A stretch of DNA of 47,630 nucleotides from Nocardioides mangrovicus. GTDB taxonomy: Bacteria > Actinomycetota > Actinomycetes > Propionibacteriales > Nocardioidaceae. Each line of letters begins with the position of its first letter. Position 1 is the first letter of the stretch. The position numbers and the translations under genes were made by a program. Location: positions 177,636-225,265 of the forward strand of contig NZ_RDBE01000008.1 in NCBI RefSeq assembly GCF_003674065.1, in the 5' to 3' direction. Shown piece after piece: positions 1-8,671 of the stretch. The notes beneath the pieces were generated by a model. It saw only the letters and a list, made by a program, of their open reading frames with translations. It was not told the origin of the DNA and did no database searches.

Positions 1-775
1 TCCCGGCCGTAGCGATGACGCCGGTCGGCGCGCCGGGGACGTTCGTCTTGGCGCAGTCGGGCACGCCCGCCAGGTGCGCGTCACCGGTGATGTAGACGTT
101 GGACACGAAGCCGGAGGTGGACGGCAGGACGACCCAGGTCCAGTACTTCGAGGTGTAGCCGCCGTCGCTGACGGTGGCGCCGCTCTGCTGGCACAAAGCG
201 GTGATCGTCGAGGGCTGGATCGTCGCGCCCACCGTCGGGCAGTTCGCCACTGACGGGTTGTTGTTGCACGTCGTCCCGCCATGCCGCACGTTGACGCTGG
301 TGGCGTACACGTGGACCGAGGCGGGGTCGCCACTCTGGCAGTCCGGCACGTTCGCCAGGTGCGCATTACCGGTGATGTAGACGTTCGAGACCCACCCGGA
401 GCCGCTCGAGAGCGCCACCCACGTCCAGTACTTCGAGGAGTAGCCGCCGTCGGAGATCGTCTGGCCGGCGCGCTGGCACAGGGCCTTCTGGTTCCCCGCG
501 TTCAGCGTGGCGCCGACGGTCGTGCAGGTCGACGTGCTGGGACTGGAGTTGCAGGCCGAGCCGCCGTGGCGCACGTTCACGCTCGAGGCGTAGAGGTGGA
601 CCGTCGGTGCGCTCACCGGCGAGGGAGCAGCCGACGCCGCCCCGGCTCCCAGACCCGTCCCCACACCGGCCAGCAGCAGCGCCGCCATGAGGCTCATGGC
701 GACTCGCCACCAGCGGGGGCGTCCTGATCCGTCGGGTCGAGCGGTGGGTCGAGTCATTCGACGATGAGTGCTCAC
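1..775 (-). CDS. Secreted protein with two SH3-like repeats, then a probable Fn3 region (3' end outside window)
   Basis: Partial gene read leftward off the window edge. I chose GTG at 775 because AGGAGG lies 4 bases upstream; an in-frame ATG at 757 is the alternative. A basic N-terminus and a hydrophobic stretch ending in GAGAASAAP form a signal peptide (about residues 25-50). Two copies of a roughly 92-residue unit follow, each running from VH(L/V)YA-S-VNVRHGG through SDGGY(S/T)SKYWTWV to NVYITG-AHLA-VPDC. They carry conserved cysteines and resemble bacterial SH3-like wall-binding folds. The last visible residues, PGAPTGV, are typical of the start of a fibronectin type III domain. Function is unknown; an extracellular or wall-associated role is inferred. 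Confidence 0.75.
   Translation of the reverse strand, partial: MSTHRRMTRPTARPDGSGRPRWWRVAMSLMAALLLAGVGTGLGAGAASAAPSPVSAPTVHLYASSVNVRHGGSACNSSPSTSTCTTVGATLNAGNQKALCQRAGQTISDGGYSSKYWTWVALSSGSGWVSNVYITGNAHLANVPDCQSGDPASVHVYATSVNVRHGGTTCNNNPSVANCPTVGATIQPSTITALCQQSGATVSDGGYTSKYWTWVVLPSTSGFVSNVYITGDAHLAGVPDCAKTNVPGAPTGVIATAG
96..600 (-). repeat. Tandem protein repeat of about 92 codons (SH3-like units)
   Basis: Two consecutive in-frame units of the secreted protein share the block VNVRHGG, the block DGGY(S/T)SKYWTWV and the closing VYITG(N/D)AHLA. DNA similarity is clear in these blocks and weaker in the cysteine-rich loops, which suggests an old internal duplication. Unit borders are approximate. 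Confidence 0.7.
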
Positions 776-807
776 GGTTCCTCCTGCAACGGGTGACGTG
801 AGCACTC
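766..807 (-). promoter_or_regulatory. Hairpin enclosing the ribosome binding site and start codon of the secreted SH3-like protein
   Basis: GAGTGCTCAC (766-775) and its exact reverse complement GTGAGCACTC (798-807) flank 22 bases holding AGGAGG. In the leftward mRNA the GTG start would lie in the stem and the Shine-Dalgarno in the loop. It could be a translational switch or a DNA operator; only the inverted repeat itself is observed. Confidence 0.45.
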
Positions 808-1005
808 AAGGTGGCTGTGCGCGGCCTGGCAACACGATTCGGGCAGGAGCGAAACTCCGTCGGACCCGCCCGGCAGACCGGCGCTCCCGGCCGAGAGCAG
901 TGCTCTTCGCAGTACTCGTTCCAGGACGGCACGGCGCAAGGATCTTTCGCACATCGCCTCACGTGGTGCAAGATCGGGGGGTCCCTATCTCGGAGGGTGC
1001 TGCCC

Positions 1006-2535
1006 ATGTCGTTGGTCTCGTTGCTGTCGTTCCGTCGCGCCCGCGCCGTCCTCACGCTCACCACCGCCGTCGCCTGCGTGTCCGCGGGCGTCGCAGCGAC
1101 CGTCCCGGCCTCCGCCGCCCCTGGTGCTGCCCCTGGTGCCGCCCGGTCGGCCGACTGCCACCCCGCCGCTCTCGGCCTGGCCGGCAAGGGACTCACCCGC
1201 AGCACGGCGAGCTGTGAGCCCGGCACGGCCCGTGCGGGCACGACGTCCGCCACCGCGGAGAGCTCGCCCTACCTGGACTGCCCGGCGAAGCTGCTGTGCC
1301 GGTGGTTCGGGGCGCCGTACCAGCAGAACGACCCGGCCGACCCGACGAACTACGGCAACCACGACCTGGCGAACCGTCCGAACGCCGGCAGCCCGAACAT
1401 CCGTTACATCGTCATCCACGACAGCGAGGCGACCTTCGCGACGGACAAGCAGCTGATCAAGGACCCGACGTACATCTCCTGGCAGTACACGATCAACTCC
1501 CGCAACGGCAAGGTGCTGCAGCACGTGCCGACCAAGGACGTCGCCTGGCAGGCCGGCAACTGGTACGTCAACATGCACTCGATCGGCATCGAGCACACCG
1601 GCTTCGCCGCCCGCGGCCAGCACTACTACACGGAGAAGATGTACCGGACGTCGGCGAAGCTGGTGAAGCGGCTGGCGCGGCAGTACCACATCCCGATCGA
1701 CCGGGCGCACATCATCGGCCACGACCAGGTGCCGGGCACCACCCCCAGCACCGTCGCCGGGATGCACTGGGACCCGGGACCGTTCTTCGACTGGGAGCAC
1801 TACTTCTCGCTCCTCGGCCACCCCATCGGCGGCACGCACGCCGCGGCCAAGGCGAAGCGCGCCGCCAAGCGGAGCAGCTTCCGTGACGGCCAGGTCGTCA
1901 CCGTGGTGCCCGGCTTCGCCCACAACCGGCAGCCCGTCACGGGCTGCGACGCCCAGGGCTCCGGCCACGCGTGCCGGCGGCAGCCGACCGACTTCGTCTA
2001 CCTCCACCAGCAGCCGAGCCTCTCGTCGCCGCTCGTGGTCGACGCCGGCATCCGCAGCACCCCGGCCACCACCGACATCGCCGACGTCGGCGCCCGCGCC
2101 ACGGCCGGCGCGAAGCTGGCCGTGGCCGCCACCCACGGGCACTGGGTGGGCGTCTGGTGGCTGGGCCAGCTCGCTTGGATCCGCAACGCCCCGCGCCACC
2201 CCGTGCTGGTGCACTCCCACGGGGTCACGGTCAGCCCGGCGGTCGCCTCGACGCCGACCTACGGCCGGGCCTACCCGGAGGCCACGGCCTACCCCTCCAC
2301 CATCCCCGCCAGCGACGTGCAGGCGGTGACGCCGCTGCAGTACGTGCTGCAGCCCGGGCAGCGCTACGTGCTCGCCGACGGCGGCATCCAGACCGACTAC
2401 TACCACGCCACCTCCTTCGCCGACGGTCCCGGACAGCGGGTCGACGTCGTCGGGGCGACGCGGTACTACCAGGTCTGGGCCGGGCACCGGCAGCTCTTCG
2501 TGCCCGCGGCCGATGTCCAGCTGGCCAGGCGCTGA
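1006..2535 (+). CDS. Secreted N-acetylmuramoyl-L-alanine amidase (Amidase_2/PGRP family)
   Basis: Predicted to cleave the amide bond between N-acetylmuramic acid and L-Ala of peptidoglycan, outside the cell. ATG 1006 is preferred over upstream in-frame starts because GGAGG lies just upstream and a signal peptide follows, with ASA cleavage near residue 37. The zinc-amidase core spans about residues 125-270: IVIHDSE gives the first His ligand, SIGIEHTG is the central strand, and GMHWDPGP holds the later His/Asp pair. The C-terminal 200 residues are SH3-like, with the block GHWVGVWWLGQLAWI, and probably bind wall polymers. Product is 509 residues. A separate Asp-box protein starts at its 3' end, so the two may be co-transcribed. 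Confidence 0.85.
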   Translation: MSLVSLLSFRRARAVLTLTTAVACVSAGVAATVPASAAPGAAPGAARSADCHPAALGLAGKGLTRSTASCEPGTARAGTTSATAESSPYLDCPAKLLCRWFGAPYQQNDPADPTNYGNHDLANRPNAGSPNIRYIVIHDSEATFATDKQLIKDPTYISWQYTINSRNGKVLQHVPTKDVAWQAGNWYVNMHSIGIEHTGFAARGQHYYTEKMYRTSAKLVKRLARQYHIPIDRAHIIGHDQVPGTTPSTVAGMHWDPGPFFDWEHYFSLLGHPIGGTHAAAKAKRAAKRSSFRDGQVVTVVPGFAHNRQPVTGCDAQGSGHACRRQPTDFVYLHQQPSLSSPLVVDAGIRSTPATTDIADVGARATAGAKLAVAATHGHWVGVWWLGQLAWIRNAPRHPVLVHSHGVTVSPAVASTPTYGRAYPEATAYPSTIPASDVQAVTPLQYVLQPGQRYVLADGGIQTDYYHATSFADGPGQRVDVVGATRYYQVWAGHRQLFVPAADVQLARR

Positions 2536-3661
2536 CGTGCGGCGCCGTCTCCTCGTCCCCGTCCCCGCCCTGGTGGTCACAGTGCTGGTCACGGCGCTGG
2601 CCTCAGTGCTGGGCGCGCTGACGCTCGCGCCCACGGCGGTGGCGCACGGCCGGCACCACCAGCGCTCCTTCGCCTGGCACACCACGACGGTCGACGCCAC
2701 GCAGAGCTTCCGCGGCCTGGCCGCGGTGGACAGCCGGACGGCGTGGGTGGCCGGACAGAGCCTGACCGACGGCGGACCCGGCACGGTCTACCGCACCACC
2801 GACGGCGGCCGGCACTGGCGCGACGTCAGCCCGCCCGACACCGACGGTCTGGCCTTCCGCGACGTCGAGGCGCTGGGCCGCGACGGCGCCGCGGTGCTGG
2901 CCATCGGCGAGGGCACGGCGTCGCGCATCTACCGCACCTACGACGGCGGACGGCACTGGACGCAAGCCTTCACCAACGCCGACCCCGCCGCTTTCTACGA
3001 CTGCTTGTCCTTCTACCCCGGCGGGAAGGTCGGGCTCGCGGTCAGCGACCCGGTCGACGGGAAGTTCCAGATCGCGCGCTCGGTCGACGGCGGCCGGTCC
3101 TGGCACGTGCTGCCCGGCGACGGCATGCCGAGCGCCGAGGGTCAGTTCGGGTTCGCGGCCAGCGGCGACTGCCTCGTGACGGCGGGCCACGACGCGTGGT
3201 TCGGCGGCGGCGGAACGGCCGCGCAGATCTTCCACAGCACCGACCTGGGCCGCACCTGGCGCGCCACCGACTCCACCATCGCGCCCGGCGACGCCGCCGG
3301 CGTGTTCGGCCTCGCGTTCCGCGCCGGCCGCCACGAGAGGGGGCGCCAGGGCATCGCCGTCGGTGGCGACTTCTCGAACCCGACGAACGGCACGGACGCG
3401 GTGGCACGGACCCTCGACGGCCGGTCCTGGCACAAGGTCGGCAGCCTCACCCACCTCGGCGAGGCCGCCGCCTGGCTGCCCGGCACCCGCGACTCGGTGC
3501 TGGTCACCGGCGAGTCGGGCACCACGATGGGCACCAGCCTGAGCCGCGACGGCGGCCACACCTGGACGCTGGTCTCCACGACCGGCTTCCACGCGCTGAC
3601 CTGCACCCGCGACGGCGTGTGCTGGGCGGCGGGCGGCAACGGCCGGGTCGGACGCGGCTGA
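2513..3661 (+). CDS. Secreted Asp-box (BNR) beta-propeller protein
   Basis: An N-terminal hydrophobic segment (about residues 12-44, ending near VAHG) is a signal peptide. Five Asp-box motifs of the S-x-D-x-G-x-T-W type follow: TTDGGRHW, TYDGGRHW, SVDGGRSW, STDLGRTW and SRDGGHTW. They mark a propeller fold of the sialidase or Ycf48-like kind. No sialidase FRIP motif or catalytic set is evident, so an enzyme activity should not be assumed. The start is uncertain. ATG 2513 overlaps the amidase gene by 23 bases, and GTG 2537, one base after the amidase stop, is a good alternative. Neither has a clear Shine-Dalgarno. Confidence 0.75.
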   Translation: MSSWPGADVRRRLLVPVPALVVTVLVTALASVLGALTLAPTAVAHGRHHQRSFAWHTTTVDATQSFRGLAAVDSRTAWVAGQSLTDGGPGTVYRTTDGGRHWRDVSPPDTDGLAFRDVEALGRDGAAVLAIGEGTASRIYRTYDGGRHWTQAFTNADPAAFYDCLSFYPGGKVGLAVSDPVDGKFQIARSVDGGRSWHVLPGDGMPSAEGQFGFAASGDCLVTAGHDAWFGGGGTAAQIFHSTDLGRTWRATDSTIAPGDAAGVFGLAFRAGRHERGRQGIAVGGDFSNPTNGTDAVARTLDGRSWHKVGSLTHLGEAAAWLPGTRDSVLVTGESGTTMGTSLSRDGGHTWTLVSTTGFHALTCTRDGVCWAAGGNGRVGRG

Positions 3662-3688
3662 CCTCAGCCGCGCAGCCGGGCGGGCTGC
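3654..3688. terminator. Two adjacent hairpins between convergent genes
   Basis: GCGGCTGA-CC-TCAGCCGC (3654-3671) includes the stop codon of the Asp-box gene. Directly after it, GCAGCC-N5-GGCTGC (3672-3688) forms a second stem. There is no T-run, so this is at best a weak or bidirectional terminator between the Asp-box gene and the aminotransferase gene. Confidence 0.35.
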
Positions 3689-3750
3689 CGGGTGAGGCGG
3701 GTCAGCAAGTACGTCATCTCGGTCCTCCCTCGTCGGTGGGTGTGCTCACC

Positions 3751-4893
3751 TCAGGGACGGAGCCGGTCGAGGCTTCTCGACATCCGTGCCACCAGCTCCT
3801 CGAGCATCTCCTGCGAGGTGGCCAGGTTGACGCGTACGAACCCCTCCCCGGCACGACCGAACGGTGGACCAGGGTTGACCGCGACCCCCGCGTTCTCGAG
3901 GAACCAGGCGGCCGGCTCGTCTGGCAGGTCGAGCGCCCGGCAGTCCAGCCACGCGAAGTACGTCGCCGCGGGCGGGGTGTAGCCGACGTCGGGCAGCCGC
4001 TCGGCCAGCAGCTCGGCGAACCAGGTGCGGTTCTCGTCGAGGAAGGCGATGGTCTCGTCGAGCCAGGGGCCGCCCCGCACGAACGCCGCCTCGGTGGCCG
4101 CGATGCCCAGCGAGGAGGTGCCTTCCGTGCGCAGCACCGGGATCCGCTCCCAGGTTGCCAGGTCGGCCTCGGAGTGGGTGATGGCCACCGCGCACTTCAA
4201 GCCGGGGAGGTTCCAGGCCTTCGACGCGGCCGTCACGGTGAGGGTGTGCCCGGTCGCGGCCGCCGAGACCGAGGCGTACGGCACGTGCTCGTCGTCGTAG
4301 ACGATCGGCCCGTGCACCTCGTCGGAGACCACCCGCGCGCCGTGCCGCTCGACGATCTCGGCCAGGCCGCGCAGGTTCTCCACGTCGAAGACCCGGCCGG
4401 TCGGGTTGTGCGGATGGCACAGCACCACGGTGCCCGCACCCTGCGCCAGGGCCGTGTCGATGGCGTCGAGGTCGAGACCCGCCTCGACCAGGGGCACCTC
4501 CACGACCTCGCGCCCGGCGTTCGCGCAGACCCCGAAGAACGGCATGTAGGCCGGGGTAGGCAGCACCACCGCCGAGCCGGGTGCCGCGTAGTGCTCGATG
4601 CCCAGCTCGACGCCCTTGAGCACGTCGGGGACGAGGTGGACATGGGCAGGGTCCGGGGGCTCGCCGTCGTAGCGGTTGCGGTACCAGTCGACGACGGCGT
4701 CGGGCACGTCGGTGAGGTCGTCGCGCGGTGGGTAGCCCAGCCGCTCGTCGTCGACCGCGGCGTGCAGCGCGCTGAGCACCACCGGGTCGGTGGGCAGGTC
4801 CATCTCGGCCACCCAGGCCGGCAGCACGTCGTCGGCGTAGGTGCTCCACTTGCGGTTGCGGCGGGCCCGCATCTCGTCGTGGTCGATCCTCAT
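3751..4893 (-). CDS. patB: PLP-dependent C-S lyase / aminotransferase, PatB/MalY type
   Basis: Fold-type I PLP enzyme of 380 residues, the usual length for the PatB/MalY (cystathionine beta-lyase-like) group. The Schiff-base lysine is in SKAWN (about K225). The cofactor-binding HPHNPTGRVF block and the SDEVHGPIVYD segment are diagnostic of this subgroup, as is the start MRIDHDEMRARR-KWS. The likely reaction is beta-elimination of a thioether amino acid such as cystathionine or a cysteine conjugate; MalY-like regulatory roles are also known. ATG 4893 overlaps the stop of the MFS gene by four bases (ATGA), with GGGAGGA upstream, so translation is coupled to the exporter. Export of a sulfur compound together with C-S cleavage is a possible link, by inference. 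Confidence 0.85.
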   Translation of the reverse strand: MRIDHDEMRARRNRKWSTYADDVLPAWVAEMDLPTDPVVLSALHAAVDDERLGYPPRDDLTDVPDAVVDWYRNRYDGEPPDPAHVHLVPDVLKGVELGIEHYAAPGSAVVLPTPAYMPFFGVCANAGREVVEVPLVEAGLDLDAIDTALAQGAGTVVLCHPHNPTGRVFDVENLRGLAEIVERHGARVVSDEVHGPIVYDDEHVPYASVSAAATGHTLTVTAASKAWNLPGLKCAVAITHSEADLATWERIPVLRTEGTSSLGIAATEAAFVRGGPWLDETIAFLDENRTWFAELLAERLPDVGYTPPAATYFAWLDCRALDLPDEPAAWFLENAGVAVNPGPPFGRAGEGFVRVNLATSQEMLEELVARMSRSLDRLRP

Positions 4894-6314
4894 GCATCCT
4901 CCCGGGTCGCGTCGGCGACGTCGTCGGGCAGCCGCCGCAGCCCGACGAAGGACACGGTGCCGCCGAGCACCAGCAGCACCGCGCACACAACCATGCCGCG
5001 CTGGAACCCGTGGGTCAGCACCTCGGGCCGCTGGTAGTCGGCGCCGCTGAGCCCCACTGCCGCCGGCAGCGCGGCCACCGCCAGCAACGAACCCGCTCGC
5101 GAGACGGCGTTGTTGACCCCGCTGGCCGCACCGGCGTAGCGGTCTGGCGCGGCGGCGAGCACCGCTGCGGTGAGCGGCGAGACCAGCCCGGAGAGGCCGA
5201 GCGCGAAGACCAGCATGCCCGGCAGCACCCCGGTCCAGTAGGAGGTGCCCGCGCCGACGCCGAGGAGCAGCAGCACGCCCGCGGCGCAGACCAGCGGTCC
5301 CAGACTCATCGGCAGCCGCGGTCCGGTGCGCGCGGCGAGCGCCGCGAACCGCGAGGAGAGCAGCAGCATCACGATCGTCAGCGGCAGCGTGGCCAGCCCC
5401 GCCTCGAAGGCGGAGAAACCGGCCGTCACCTGCAGCTGCAGGACGAGCAGGAAGAACACCGAGCCGAGCGCGCCGTAGACCAGGAACGTCATCAGGTTCG
5501 CGGCGGAGAACACCCGCGAGGTGAACAGCGCCGCCGGCGCCATCGCCCCCGGGTGGCGTTCGGCGAGCACGAAGGCGACCGCGGCCACGGCCCCGACCAG
5601 ACCGGTCGTCCACACCACCACCGGGTCTCCCGCCCGGCCGGCGGTGAGTGCGTAGGTCACCAGGCCGAGCGCCACCACGCCCAGGACGGCACCCCGGACG
5701 TCGAAGTGGGGCGGCGTCTCGCCCTCGTCCTCGGCACAGGACTCCGGCACCCACCGGCACAGCACCACCACGACCAGGCACAGCGGCAGGTTGATCAGGA
5801 AGATCCAGCGCCAGCCACCGTGGTCGAGCAGGTAGCCGCCGACGAACGGGCCCAGCGCCGTGGTGATGCCCGAGACGCCCGCCCAGGTGCCGATCGCGGC
5901 CGCCCGCTCCTCGCGCCGGAAGCTGCTCTCGATGATCGCCAGCGCGCCCGGGGTGAGCAGGGCGGCGAACACGCCCTGCAGCACCCGCGCGCCGACGAGC
6001 TGGTCGGGGTTCTGCGCCACCGAGCACAGCAGGCTGCAGGCGGCGAAGCCGACCATGCCGATGACGTACACCCGGCGCCGGCCGTGCCGGTCGCCGAGTG
6101 CGCCGCCGACCAGGATCAGCGACGCCAGCGCCAGCAGGTAGCCGTTGACCACCCACTGCAGCTGGGCCAGCGAGGCATGCAGGTCCTCGCCGATCGAGCG
6201 GATGGCGATGTTGACCACCGACCCGTCGAGGATGGCGATGCCCGAGCCGATCGTGACCGCGGCCAGCGTCAGCCGGCCACGGTGCTCGCTGCGGGACAGC
6301 GGCTCCTCGGTCAC
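4890..6314 (-). CDS. MFS exporter, DHA2 (14-TM, EmrB/QacA) family
   Basis: Integral membrane drug:proton antiporter-like protein of 474 residues. Motif A is visible as GGALGDRHGRRRVY after the second helix. The first helix has the DHA2-like LDGSVVNIA block (motif D1), and a motif-C-like SGITTALGPFVGG lies in helix 5. Hydrophobic segments are compatible with 14 helices. I start at GTG 6314 because it overlaps the preceding Mur-ligase stop by four bases (GTGA); an upstream start would lie inside that gene. The downstream patB-like gene overlaps in the same way, so the three genes form one translationally coupled unit. The substrate cannot be told from sequence. Confidence 0.88.
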   Translation of the reverse strand: MTEEPLSRSEHRGRLTLAAVTIGSGIAILDGSVVNIAIRSIGEDLHASLAQLQWVVNGYLLALASLILVGGALGDRHGRRRVYVIGMVGFAACSLLCSVAQNPDQLVGARVLQGVFAALLTPGALAIIESSFRREERAAAIGTWAGVSGITTALGPFVGGYLLDHGGWRWIFLINLPLCLVVVVLCRWVPESCAEDEGETPPHFDVRGAVLGVVALGLVTYALTAGRAGDPVVVWTTGLVGAVAAVAFVLAERHPGAMAPAALFTSRVFSAANLMTFLVYGALGSVFFLLVLQLQVTAGFSAFEAGLATLPLTIVMLLLSSRFAALAARTGPRLPMSLGPLVCAAGVLLLLGVGAGTSYWTGVLPGMLVFALGLSGLVSPLTAAVLAAAPDRYAGAASGVNNAVSRAGSLLAVAALPAAVGLSGADYQRPEVLTHGFQRGMVVCAVLLVLGGTVSFVGLRRLPDDVADATREDA

Positions 6315-7888
6315 GGTGTGTAGGTCACGCCGCCCAGGCCGGTCACCCAGGCCACGACCTCGACGCGCTCGGCGTGACACATCAGGCCGACGACGTCACC
6401 GGGTCGCGCTACCTCCACCAGCGCCTGCAGCGACTCCAGCTCGGTGGGGTACGCCGCCAGGCCGCTCACCCCGACCCGCTCGGCACCGGCGCGCATCAGA
6501 ACGTCCATCTCCTCAGGCACGCGACCGCGCAGGTAGCGCTGCTTGTGGCCGATGGCCACCACGTCGGCGCCCTTCGCGGCGATCTCGCCCAGGTTGGTGA
6601 TCAGCTCGTCGGTACGGTCGCCGACGGCGCCGAGGCCGAGCAGCACGCGGCCGGGAGGCGAGGAGCGGTCGGCGAGCCCGCGCAGCACCTCCAGCAGGCC
6701 CTCGAGGCCGGCCTCGTTGTGCGCGAGGTCCATCACCACGACGGGACCCTCGGGCAGACGCCACATGTTGAGCCGCCCGAAGTTGTGCTCGACGTCGGGC
6801 TGGAAGGTCCGCAGGCCGGTCACGACGGCCTCGCGCGGAAGCCCGGCGCCCAGCGCCGCCGAGGCCGCGGCGAGGGTGTTCTCGACGTTGAACCGCGACA
6901 GCCCTCCCAACGTCATCGGCACGTCGGCCACCCGCACCAGGGGGTCGGGCTCCTCCCCCGGCACGAGCACGGTGACCCAGCCGTCGATGACGGTGGTGGC
7001 CCGGCCGCCGGCGGCCAGCACCTCGCGGACGGCGGGCGAGTCGGGGTCGCGGGTGAACACCCACGGCTGAGCCGGCGTGGTGGTGCGCATCGCGAGCACG
7101 CGCGGGTCGTCGGCGTTGAGCACCGCCCAGCCGGACTTCTTGGTGATGCGCGCGACGACGCCCTTGACCTCGGCCAGCTGGTCGACGGTGTCGATGCCCT
7201 GGAGCCCCAGGTGGTCGGCGGTGACGTTGGTGACCACCGAGACGTCGTTGTGCTGCACGCCGATGCCCTTGAGCAGGATGCCGCCGCGGGCGGTCTCGGT
7301 CACCGCGAACTCCACCTCGGGACGCGCCAGCACCCGGCCGGCTCCGCTAGGACCGGAGTAGTCGCCGGCCTCGACCAGCTCGCCGTCGACGTAGATGCCG
7401 TCGGTGCTCGACCAGCCGACGTGCTTGCCGGCCTGCCGCGCCACGTGCGCGACCATCCGCGAGGTGGTCGTCTTGCCGTTGGTGCCGGTGATGGCCACCA
7501 CCGGGACCTTAGGGCGGATCGTGGTCGGGCCCGGCCCCGGCTCGGTGTCGCGCACCCGCTGCACCGCGGCGGCCTCGTCGCCGCCGTCGAGCACCGCGGC
7601 CACCGCCTCGCCCAGCACCCGGCCGCGCTCGCGCCGCCGCCAGGGGTAGGCCACCACCAGCACGTGCGGGTCGGGAGTGGGTCGCACCCGCACGCCGAGG
7701 CGGCTGGTGCCGGCCTCGCGGGCGATGCGGCGCACCAGCTGCTCGACGCGTCGGGCGGCCTTGCGCTGCTGCAGCCCGCCCGCGTCCTCGCCGAGCAGGG
7801 CCGAGACGTCGAGCGTCAGCTTCACCGCGGCGCGCGGGAAGTAGAGGTTGGGCCCTTCCAGGATCCGCAGCTCGACGAGGGAGGTCAC
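6311..7888 (-). CDS. Mur ligase family protein with cyanophycin-synthetase-like N-terminus, lacking ATP-grasp
   Basis: ATP-dependent ligase of 525 residues. Residues 1-120 resemble the N-domain of cyanophycin synthetase, with ILEGPN close to the start and a VVAYPW...G-A strand. The Mur ligase centre follows directly: P-loop ITGTNGKTTT near residue 133, NVTADHLG and VLNADDPRV, then a Mur C-terminal domain with MDLAHNEAGLEGLLEVL. In CphA an ATP-grasp domain of about 300 residues separates these two parts; here it is absent. It presumably adds an amino acid or similar group to an unknown acceptor. GTG 7888 lies eight bases after the fabI stop; no ATG is available nearby. It sits between fabI and a coupled exporter gene. 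Confidence 0.8.
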   Translation of the reverse strand: MTSLVELRILEGPNLYFPRAAVKLTLDVSALLGEDAGGLQQRKAARRVEQLVRRIAREAGTSRLGVRVRPTPDPHVLVVAYPWRRRERGRVLGEAVAAVLDGGDEAAAVQRVRDTEPGPGPTTIRPKVPVVAITGTNGKTTTSRMVAHVARQAGKHVGWSSTDGIYVDGELVEAGDYSGPSGAGRVLARPEVEFAVTETARGGILLKGIGVQHNDVSVVTNVTADHLGLQGIDTVDQLAEVKGVVARITKKSGWAVLNADDPRVLAMRTTTPAQPWVFTRDPDSPAVREVLAAGGRATTVIDGWVTVLVPGEEPDPLVRVADVPMTLGGLSRFNVENTLAAASAALGAGLPREAVVTGLRTFQPDVEHNFGRLNMWRLPEGPVVVMDLAHNEAGLEGLLEVLRGLADRSSPPGRVLLGLGAVGDRTDELITNLGEIAAKGADVVAIGHKQRYLRGRVPEEMDVLMRAGAERVGVSGLAAYPTELESLQALVEVARPGDVVGLMCHAERVEVVAWVTGLGGVTYTP

Positions 7889-7896
7889 CCCCGTAC

Positions 7897-8670
7897 TCAA
7901 GCACCCATCGCGTGGAAGCCGCCGTCGACGTGCACGATCTCGCCGGTGGTGGCGGGGAAGAAGTCCGAGAGCAGCGCGACGACGGCCTTCGCGGTGGGCG
8001 TCTGGTCGGTGTTGTCCCAGCCCAGTGGGGAGCGGCTGCCCCACATCGCCTCGAGGTCCTCGAAGCCCGGGATGGCCTTGGCGGCCAGGGTCTTCAGCGG
8101 TCCGGCGGAGACCAGGTTGACCCGGATGCCCTGCGAGCCGAGGTCGCGCGCCAGGTAGCGCGAGCACGACTCCAGGCCGGCCTTCGCCACGCCCATCCAG
8201 TCGTAGGCGGGCCAGGCGACGCTGGCGTCGAAGGTCAGCCCGACCACCGAACCGCCGTCCTTCATCAGCGGCGCGCACGCCTGCGTCAACGACATCAGCG
8301 AGTAGGCCGAGACCTGTACCGCCTGCGCGACGTCGGCCCACGGACCGCCGAGGAACTTGCCACCCAGCAGCGTCTCGGGATTGCCGTAGGCGATGGAGTG
8401 CACGACGCCGTCGAGTGAGTCGACGTGCTCGCCGAGCGCCTCGGGCAGCCGGGCCAGGTGCTCCTCGTCGGTGACGTCGAGCTCGATCACCGGCGCCGGC
8501 TCGGGCAGCCGGTTGACGATCCGCTTGGTGATGCCCAGCGCGCGGCCGAAGTTGGAGACCACCACCTGCGCGCCCTGCTCCTGTGCCACGCGTGCCGTGG
8601 CGAAGCCGATGGAGCTGTCCATGGTCACGCCCGCGACCAGGATCTTCTTGCCGTCCAGGATGCCTGTCAT
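7897..8670 (-). CDS. fabI: Enoyl-[ACP] reductase (NADH), FabI/InhA-like
   Basis: Catalyses the last reduction of the FAS-II elongation cycle, trans-2-enoyl-ACP to acyl-ACP, in the cytosol. The sequence tracks mycobacterial InhA closely: MTGILDGKKILV start, DSSIGFATARVAQEQGAQ cofactor segment, LDGVVHSIAY, the catalytic pair in PAYDWMGVAK (Tyr-x6-Lys), and ATTGEI-HVDGG near the end. The serine matching InhA Ser94 is present. Product is 257 residues, slightly shorter than InhA. ATG 8670 is one base after the fabG stop (TGAGATG). An upstream in-frame ATG at 8694 would add eight residues but overlaps fabG. It forms an operon with fabG, as mabA-inhA does in mycobacteria. Confidence 0.92.
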   Translation of the reverse strand: MTGILDGKKILVAGVTMDSSIGFATARVAQEQGAQVVVSNFGRALGITKRIVNRLPEPAPVIELDVTDEEHLARLPEALGEHVDSLDGVVHSIAYGNPETLLGGKFLGGPWADVAQAVQVSAYSLMSLTQACAPLMKDGGSVVGLTFDASVAWPAYDWMGVAKAGLESCSRYLARDLGSQGIRVNLVSAGPLKTLAAKAIPGFEDLEAMWGSRSPLGWDNTDQTPTAKAVVALLSDFFPATTGEIVHVDGGFHAMGA

Positions 8671-8671
8671 C

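Noticed and set aside
366-1253. Long open frames on the minus strand overlapping the amidase gene and its upstream region
   Set aside because: They are high-GC shadow frames: Arg/Gly/Ala-rich, no family motif, and they cover the amidase and the real SH3-protein frame, which have signal peptides and ribosome sites.
3751-6156. A single 801-residue minus-strand frame covering MFS and patB regions
   Set aside because: Only its last 380 codons encode a real protein (the C-S lyase). The first part is an out-of-frame reading of the MFS gene.
6311-8341. A 676-residue Mur ligase with a longer N-terminus
   Set aside because: The extra N-terminal part is an out-of-frame reading of fabI. Family similarity starts at the GTG near 7888.
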